Below are positions 56,895-64,000 of a DNA stretch of 64,000 bases, one piece after another (the first letter of the stretch is position 1; each line of letters starts with the position of its first letter). The notes under the pieces were generated by a model that saw nothing but the letters and a program-made list of their open reading frames with translations, searched no databases and was not told where the DNA came from. The DNA comes from Saposhnikovia divaricata (lineage: Eukaryota; Streptophyta; Magnoliopsida; Apiales; Apiaceae). The stretch is taken from contig CM071600.1 of assembly GCA_036435485.1 (NCBI GenBank), forward strand, positions 162,886,546-162,950,545. Reading direction: 5' to 3'. A program made the position numbers and the translations under genes.

Positions 56895-59800
56895 TTGCAG
56901 GGCAACAGGGAGGCAACCCTAGTCGTGGACAGTGGATGTTCAGGACACATGACTAGAAATAAAGCCATGCTATCAGACTATGAGGAGAAGGCTGGCCCAA
57001 AAGTTTCCTATGGTGATGGCAATGTAGGAAGAACATTGGGATATGGCAATATTAATCTTGGAAATGTCATCATCAACAATGTAGCTCATGTCCCAGGACT
57101 CAAGCATGACTTGTTATCTGTGAGTCAAATCTGTGACAAGGGATATCATGTAGATTTTCAACCTGAATATTGTGAAGTTATCAGCAAATCTAGAGGAAAG
57201 GTTGTTCTAGTTGGTCACAGGCAAAACAACATTTATGAAATCAAGCTTTTGATAGACTCTGTTGGAAAAGCTGTTTGCCCGTCTACAAGAATGTCTAGTG
57301 AAGAGAGTTGGAAGTGGCACAAGAAACTCTCACATTTGAACTTGAACAACATCAATGAATTGATCAGAAAGGATCTTGTAAGAGGACTCCCAAAGGCTCT
57401 GTTAAATGTTGATGGCCTATGTGATTCATGTCAGAAGGCTAAACAAAGGAAGTAATCTTTCAAGAGCAAGAAAGAATCTTCAATCACTGATCCCTATCAT
57501 CTTCTGCATGTTGATCTCTTTGGTCCAGTAAATGTTATGTCTATAGCAAGGAAGAAACATGCTTTAGTCATTGTTGATGAATACACTAGATTCGTTTGGG
57601 TGTATTTTCTAGCAAAGAAGGATGAAACTGCATTAACTCTGATGGAGCATGTGAGGCTTCTGGACAAAGGATCAAGTAACAAAGTCAGAATCATCAGAAG
57701 TGATAATGGGACTGAGTTCAGAAATGTAACAATGGAAGAATTCTGCAAGGACAATGGAGTGAAGCAAGAATTTTCAGCACCTGGTACACCACAACAAAAT
57801 GGTGTAGTTGAAAGGAAAAATAGAACCTTGGTTGAAGCTGCCAGAACTATGCTTGATGAAGCAAAATTGCCAACTTATTTTTGGGCAGAAGCTGTTCAAA
57901 CTGCTTGTTTTACTCAAAATGCTACACTGATCAATAAGCATGGAAAGACACCATATGAGATGGTGAAGAAAAAGAAGCCTAACCTGAAATACTTTCATAT
58001 TTTCGGGTGCAAATGTTTTGTTTTGAAGACTCATCCTGAATAGTTGACCAAGTTTGAGCTAAAGACAGATGAAGGAATTTTTCTTGGCTATCCACTGTCA
58101 ACAAAGGCATTCAGAGTTTACAATCTGAGAACTAAAGTGATCATGGAATCTATACATGTGTCTTTTGATGATAAGAAGATAACTGGACTTGAAGACAAAG
58201 ATGAATATGATCAACTGAACTTTGAAAATGAAGATTTAAACTCTGATGAAGTAAACTCTGATGAAACAATTCTGACAGACTCTGTTGAAACAAACTCTGA
58301 ACCTCTACTGGTAAACACTGGAGAAAGTTCACAGCCACAACAAAGGGGAGAACCAGTTGAGGGGGAGCATGATCAAGATGAAGACTCAAACACTGATACT
58401 GAGTCAACTGAAAAATCTGGATCAAACTCTGATGATTCAAACTCTGAAAATTCAAATTCTGACTCTGGGCAGTCAAGTTCAGGGAGAGTCTCAGAAAACG
58501 AAGATAGATCACAACAAAATCAGGAGAGCATGGATCAAGGGGGAGGATCACATGCCGACAGAAGTCATTTGCCCTCTGCTAGGAAATGGACTAAATCACA
58601 TACACCTGATTTGATAATTGGTAATCCAGATGCAAAAGTGAAAACAAGAAGTGCTACTGCAAGTGAATGTCTGTTTAACCAAAGAAAGTGGAAGAAGCTC
58701 TTCAAGATGCTGACTGGATAACAACAATGCAGGAAGAGTTGAATGAATTTGAAAGAAATGAAGTTTGGACCCTTGTACCAAGGCCAAAGTACAGATCTAT
58801 TGTTGGTACTAAATGGGTTTTCAGAAACAAGACTGACAGTGAAGGTGTTATCACAAGGAACAAGGCTAGACTGGTAGCAAAAGGCTATTCACAGCAGGAA
58901 GGAATAGACTATGATGAAACATTTGCTCCAGTTGCAAGATTGGAGGCAATCAGAATTTTTCTAGCATATGCCTCTCACAAGAAATTCAAAGTGTTCCAGA
59001 TGGATGTGAAAAGTGCTTTTCTAAATGGAAAGCTTGAAGAAGAAGTGTTTGTTGAACAACCACCAGGATTTGTGGACCCCAAATATCCAGATTATGTCTA
59101 CAGGCTAGATAAGGCACTATATGGACTTAAGCAGGCACCAAGAGCATGGTATGAGACACTCGCTCAATTTCTTCTAGAAAGTGGATTCAACAGAGGAACA
59201 ATTGACAAAACTCTGTTTTATTTCAATCAAGGAAGTGACCTCTTTTTAGTTCAGATTTATGTTGATGACATTATCTTTGGGTCTACTAATGATAAACTCT
59301 GTAAGAAGTTTGCCAAGCTCATGCAGTCCAGGTATCAAATGAGCATGATGGGAGAGCTTAGTTACTTTCTAGGCCTACAGGTGAGACAAACAGATGATGG
59401 TCTTTTCATTAATCAAGAAAAATATGCCAGAAATCTTCTCAAGAAATTTGGTATGCTTGACTGTTCATCTGCATCAACTCCCATGGCAACAGCAACTAAA
59501 TTGGACAAAGACACAGGAGTTTCAGTGGATATGACAAACTACAGGGGCATGATAGGATCTCTTCTATACTTGACAGCTAGTAGGCCTGACATCATGTATG
59601 CAACCTGTCTTTGTGCAAGGTTTCAAGCAGATCCTAGAGAGCCACATCTGACAGCTGTGAAAAGAATCTTCAAGTATCTCAAGGGCACCATATCATTAGG
59701 TCTGTGGTACCCCAGAGAATCAGATTTCAAGCTACTTGGGTATTCTGATGTAGACTTTGCAGGCTGCAAGATAGACAGAAAGAGCACTAGTGGAAGTTGT

Positions 59801-60202
59801 CAATTTCTTGGTGACAGACTTGTCTCCTGGTACAGCAAGAAACAGAAATCAATCTCCACATCTACAGCAGAAGCAGAGTATATTGCAGCTGGTAGCTGTT
59901 GTGCACAGATCTTGTGGATGAAGAATCAATTGCTGGATTATGGATTAAGGTACAGTAAAATTCCTATTTACTGTGATAATCAAAGTGTTATTGCTATGAC
60001 AGGTAATCCAGTACAACATTCTATGACCAAGCACATCAGCATAAGGTACCACTTCATCAGAGAACATGTGGAAGAAGGGAATATTGAACTACATTTTGTG
60101 TCTACAGAACAACAGCTTGCAGATATCTTCACTAAACCATTTAGTGAAGCTACATTTACAAGACTGGTCAATGAACTAGGAATGGTCTCTGGTTCTGACT
60201 AG
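56895..60202 (+). pseudogene. pol: pol of element C (protease to RNase H)
   Basis: Protease starts near LVVDSGCSGHMTRNK (56920 on), followed by the pre-integrase zinc region (WHKKLSHLNLNNINELI; CDSCQKAK). Integrase keeps all three acidic residues: LHVDLFGP, RSDNGTEF and GVVERKNRTL. RT has QMDVKSAFLNG, YVDDIIFGSTN and MSMMGELSYFLGLQV; RNase H has STAEAEYIAAGSCCAQ. Breaks are stops at 57453-57455 (TAA) and 58041-58043 (TAG) and a frame change near 58675. The last 504 codons (58688-60202) are uninterrupted. This is the best preserved Sirevirus RT/RNase H here. Confidence 0.93.
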
Positions 60203-61677
60203 GAATGTTGGTTAGATTCAAATTTTACTTTTGTATTGTATTACTCATATTTTCTGATTGGTTAAATGCTAAGTGAACTCTGTTGATTAAACTCTGTTAT
60301 GCATACTCTGTTAAACTCTGTCAGCATGCCTGTATGTCATACACTGTTATTAAGTTTGATAAACTCTGTGAACTCTGAGTTGATTTTTGTCTGAATGAAA
60401 ACACCAATGAAGAAATATGTATGAAGCATGATTCTCAGCAATTAATCATGAATCTTTCTGAGTTATTGTGATCTAATCTTAGATTGTGCAGAAAGTTAAC
60501 ACAGCATGATACTGGCTCATATTTATAGCATCTCTTAGTTTATTTTGTCCTAAACTCTGAGTCTATAAATACTGTGTGCATTACCTTACATGAAAAACTA
60601 CTGATGTTGATGAACTCTAAACTCTGTTAGTTATACTCTGGTAGAATAAAATGCTTACTGCAATACCCCAAAGAAAATGTATATAGGTTGTTATACTCCT
60701 TTGAGATTATGTTGGATACTAGGATGACCCAAGAACTTATTGGTATATAATATGTGCTAAAATTCTTTGATTTTTGGTGACTAGTTAAATACTAGGATGA
60801 CCCAGGAACTTATCAAAATGATAAGGGCTAAAATTTTTGAATTTTTGGTGACTGGTTTCAACCTCTAATTACTGGAATGAATAGAATTAAAAAAAAAGTA
60901 TATATAGAAGGGGTATAAAATAAATTAAAAGTTACTGTATATAGATTGATTACTACAGAGTTTAGCTTTCATCATACAGTCAGTGTTTACTATGAAAGTT
61001 TGTGCATCCAGTGTCTATTGATTTACTTTATGGATTTTATGAAAAATTAGATGCTCTAAAAATTGATTTAGTAAACTCTGCTTCACACACACATATTTTC
61101 ACACCTGTGCAATTTATGAAAGGGTTTCGGTGATAAAGTTGGAGAATTGACAAACGCTGTTGATTCGTGGTTCGTACTCTAAGGTAAATTTTCATTTGGA
61201 TAATTTGAAAATTTTGGAGTAAATAGGGCTTTTGACAACTGTTAATAAGTGTATTGTTGATTTGTGGTTCATACTCTGAGTCTCAGAGTTCTTGAATAGA
61301 ACAAAACACTTCTCAAATTGGTACTCTGTTCTGCTCCTGATTTAAATTGATGAATTTGTTCCTTATATGATTACTTTAATTAGTTTTCATATTCTCTTAT
61401 TTGATTTACTTCCTTGAAGAACAGTTCATAATCATTAAAAAAAATTGCAGAACACACTGAATAAGATTAGAGAAACATAATTTTTCATTGATAATAAGAA
61501 AGAGATTACAAGCAAGTATTACATCTTTTTGTTCTCTCTATCTGCTAATCTATTCAACAGGAAAATAAAAGGTCAAGTCCAAACCACTCCATTGTTAGCA
61601 AAAATCCCAGATCCCATCTTTGCCACTTTATTTGGGTGGAAGTTGAAGGGATAAGGTTATTTTTGCTGACATATTCA
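60203..61677. other. Spacer after pol of C, rich in AACTCTG motifs
   Basis: No coding frame supported. The hexamer ACTCTG and its complement occur well over ten times and also in the LTR of C. A forward TATA-like GTCTATAAAT lies at 60561-60570. A tandem duplication lies at 60717-60856. At 61480-61530 the - strand has GATGTAATAC and an AT-rich tail with TCAATGAAAAA, the diverged match of the putative antisense 3' ends in A and B. Confidence 0.5.
60717..60856 (+). repeat. 73-base tandem duplication in spacer of C
   Basis: Units 60717-60789 and 60790-60856 both start TACTAGGATGACCCA and end TTTTTGGTGACT, with several changes and a small indel between. Confidence 0.8.
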
Positions 61678-61934
61678 TTAACAATGGTTGGTGGTGTTGG
61701 ATGAGGATGCCTTCGAGGAAAGCCATGCTAATGTTGCTTGGAGAGCAGCATCGATGTCGATCACTCTTGCAGGTTTTTCTCTCTCGATCTCTTCCAGACC
61801 GGCATCCATCTGCAGCCACAGAGTCTCAAGCTGCCTTTCCCAGTCAAACGCATCAAACTCTTCACGCGTATAGCTGAAGATATCCCTATTCTCGACGAGA
61901 TGGAGATTTTTTCTTTGATGGTAAGGTTTGACAT
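61678..61934 (-). pseudogene. Small antisense ORF of element C, one frameshift
   Basis: From ATG at 61934 the start reads MSNLTIKEK. The conserved frame then appears one base off after a run of six A (near 61911) and gives DIFSYTREEFDAFDWERQLE, EREKPARVIDIDAALQATL and SSKASSSNTTNHC, stopping at 61678-61680. EEFDAFD corresponds to EEFNALD of B, and VIDID to GIDLN. The position between pol and ORF3, the strand and the upstream TATA box all match A and B, although the DNA has diverged widely. As written the frameshift would truncate the protein. Function unknown. Confidence 0.6.
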
Positions 61935-62029
61935 TGTTATTCAGAGTGTGTTGTTTGAAGGGTTTTTGATTTTACAGGGGAGAATGAAAGGTTAAAGGGA
62001 TAGTGAACTAATCTGAAAAAGTCTCTAGG

Positions 62030-62040
62030 CCTTAAATAGA
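62030..62040 (-). promoter_or_regulatory. TATA-like box for antisense ORF of C
   Basis: On the - strand it reads TCTATTTAAGG, about 97 bases before the antisense ATG and in the same relative place as in A and B. Confidence 0.5.
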
Positions 62041-62473
62041 GATGGGTAAGCAACGAAGTACTAACTCGCTTCGTATTCTGGTTATTAATGGTTACAGGTA
62101 AACGCTTCCTATTCTGGTTTTAAATGGGTCCAGGTATTTTAAGAGAGTGTTATTTGATTTTCTTTCAAAATCAAATATTTTATTGTTTTAATTTGCAAAA
62201 TACACTTCTTAAAAATACGCGCACGTGACCCACTCACCCATTAATGTGTCCCACTCACCCATTATCGTGTCCCACTACACATTAATCTAGGAACTGATTG
62301 AGTGTTTGATTACATAAGAGATTGGGTTTTTAACTACTCTAATTACTTTTGTGTCCAAACGGTTGTGTTTTATTTTTACATCTCACAGTTCTCTCACTTT
62401 TCACTTGGGCATTCTCGCAAACACCTTTCCTACATACACTTCTCTTAGGGATTCTTGCAAATTTCTTAACTCA
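62041..62473. promoter_or_regulatory. Divergent intergenic region before ORF3 of C
   Basis: Contains CACGTG at 62223-62228 and three repeats of CCACTCACCCATTA or close forms at 62228-62285. Two acceptor-like sites end pyrimidine tracts: TTTTTACATCTCACAG (AG 62387-62388) and ACACTTCTCTTAG (AG 62447-62448), both upstream of the ORF3 ATG at 62474. Confidence 0.45.
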
Positions 62474-64000
62474 ATGGCTTCTAAACCATTCACTGCTCTT
62501 GGTCTACGGTTTGTTCCTAACAACTATGAAGCTCCACTCTATCATGAACGTGTTCCAGAAGCGTTTCATCTAATGCAGAATTTCTTGAGAGACTCAGAGA
62601 TTGGACAAGCTCTGGTTGGACCTGATACTCTCTATGCATCTCAAATTGCTACTTTTTGGCAAAATTCAGTATATGTGGATGGAGGAGAGAATGGGACTCC
62701 TAACATCATCTTCACTTATGAAGAACAAGAGTTTGTGATTACTCCACAAACTGTTAGAGATACAATGGGGTTTGATACACATACATCTTATACTCTTGTT
62801 AATGAAACTCTATTGAGAGAGATGCTACAGGAGATAGGTTACATGGAATCTCTTGACAAGCTTGGCGGTATAAAGAGACCTAATCTCAGGAAGGAATGGA
62901 ACTTTTTCTTTGATTGCATTACAAGGTCATTCCAGAAGAAAGTCACCAACTGGGATGCCATTCCGATAGACAGTCTACAAATCGGATATTCTCTACTCTA
63001 TGGTAGTAATTTTGATTTTGGTAGATATGTTCTGATGAATTTAGGTGATAAACTGTCAGAGTCTACTACAGTTTATTATGCTCGATTTTGTCAAATGTTG
63101 TTCAATGCTTGTGTACCTGGTCTAGAAATTGCTGATACTGATGAAATTCACCCTTTTAGAGTCAACAAGAGAATATTCTCTGATATGACTAATAAGGATG
63201 TTGGTAAAGAAAATCTCCCTGCCTTTGTTCTGCCACTTGCTTTGCAGAACTTTCTCAATCAACCTCAGGACCAACCACAACCAGAACCACAACCAGAACC
63301 ACCTACATCACCTACTCCCTCAGCACCTACAAAACAACCTTCACACACTTCACAAACAAACTCTGAATCATCACAATCCCCACCACAATCACAGTCTAAA
63401 GCACAAAGAGTAAGATGGCAATCACTGAACGACATGCAAGGGTTAAGCAGGCAATAGAGACAAAAATGAAAGCAAAATAGACATCTCCTGGAGCTGTTTA
63501 TACTAGAAGAGTGAAAAGAATAAAACAAACGGCAAACATACCTAAGTCACTCTCAGTGGTAGCACAATCTCCACAATCTAGTGAAGAGGATTCAGATGAA
63601 GTGCCTCTAGCGAAGAGAAGAAAACTGGTAATTTCTGATTCTGTGGATGAAGATATTGAAGCTCCAGAGGTGGTTTCACAGCAAACACCTACTGTTGAGG
63701 CTGAAAAAGATGAAATACCTGCAGAGGTTGAAATGCCTGCAGAGGACAAAATGCCTGCAGAAGAGGATACTAGAGATGGCTTTTCTCCAATGAATGATAT
63801 TCTTGATTCATTCATGCCATTCTCTGATCCTATCTCTGATACTGGTGTAGCTGATCAACCTACAGTTGTTCTTTCTGAAGCTGTAGCATCACATACTGAG
63901 TTACTATCAGATGCTCACCAAACTGTTGAAGGAGGAGATGAAATTGATCAAGCAACCAAGCCTACTTCTCAGTCTATGCCTGTTGATGACACGGATGTAA
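62474..64000 (+). pseudogene. ORF3 of element C, 5' part, runs off the window
   Basis: I choose ATG at 62474 (MASKPFTALGLRFVPNN) instead of the in-frame ATG at 62351, because it lines up with the starts in A and B and lies after the acceptor-like sites. Shared blocks are ATFWQNSVYV, VITPQTVRDTMGF, RPNLRKEWNFFFDCITRSF, IGYSLLYGSNFDFGRYVL and VYYARFCQMLFNACVPG. A Gln/Pro/Ser-rich linker follows (63250-63400). The 62474 frame ends at 63457. Another frame carries the homologous continuation from about 63410, with TAG at 63478-63480 and then an open basic-then-acidic stretch to the window end with repeats of MPAEDK type. So there is one frameshift plus one stop. Confidence 0.85.

Larger units (their letters stand above)
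41614..64000 (+). mobile_element. Copia element C, Sirevirus lineage, split by K, 3' end outside window
   Basis: The 5' LTR, initiator-Met primer site, gag, protease, integrase, RT, RNase H, antisense ORF and ORF3 appear in this order. The element is a different subfamily from A and B: LTR and spacers are unrelated in sequence, yet the gene order is the same. Chromovirus K splits gag at 43104. Several frame changes and stops make it inactive as written. The 3' LTR lies beyond 64000. Confidence 0.92.

Noticed and set aside
62351..62473. Upstream in-frame ATG as the start of ORF3 in C
   Set aside because: The extra 41 residues have no match in A or B, and two acceptor-like sites lie between the two ATGs.

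Overview
This window is plant nuclear DNA made almost entirely of nested LTR retrotransposons. I found no host gene, tRNA, rRNA or CRISPR array. The Ty1/copia Sirevirus lineage, Ty3/gypsy chromovirus elements with a C-terminal chromodomain, an initiator-Met-type primer binding site, a tRNA-Asp-type primer site and very long LTRs (3.3-4.6 kb) point to a flowering plant with a large, repeat-rich genome. It is probably a eudicot; an asterid is only a guess from the type of third ORF.

Layout. 1-8323: Sirevirus-type copia element A (+), cut by the window edge, with decayed pol, a small antisense ORF, a long third ORF (ORF3) and its 3' LTR. 8324-14687: 3' remnant and 4.4-kb LTR of chromovirus G (+). 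14688-15580: unassigned. 15581-16137: gag remnant H. 16138-17029: copia LTR I with no matching target-site duplication (TSD). 17030-22234, resuming at 41089-41262: Sirevirus copy B (+), a close relative of A. B ORF3 is split by element D (22235-41083, - strand, TSD ATATC), a non-autonomous LTR element with a tRNA-Asp-type primer site and only a gag-like ORF. The 5' LTR of D is split by copia element E (27769-40260, - strand). The 5' LTR of E is split by a 4.6-kb solo gypsy LTR, F (35501-40069, TSD ACCTG). B is cut again at 41263 by a gypsy LTR fragment J. J is cut at 41614 by a second, diverged Sirevirus, C (+), which runs off the right edge. The gag of C is split by chromovirus K (43105-55571, - strand, TSD GTGAA), whose two 3307-bp LTRs differ at only five positions. 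K is therefore the youngest insertion.

How the parts work. The copia and gypsy bodies encode the usual gag, protease, integrase, reverse transcriptase and RNase H. Nearly all carry stops or frameshifts, and many stops look like CAG or CAA changed to TAG or TAA, as expected from decay of methylated cytosine. The most unusual design is in the three Sirevirus copies. Between pol and ORF3 each has a small ORF on the opposite strand, preceded by a TATA-like box on that strand (clear in A and C, degraded in B) and followed by a conserved 3'-end-like segment. ORF3 starts just downstream of a pyrimidine tract ending in AG. A, B and C thus look like three-unit elements: sense gag-pol, a divergently transcribed small antisense gene, and a separately expressed ORF3.
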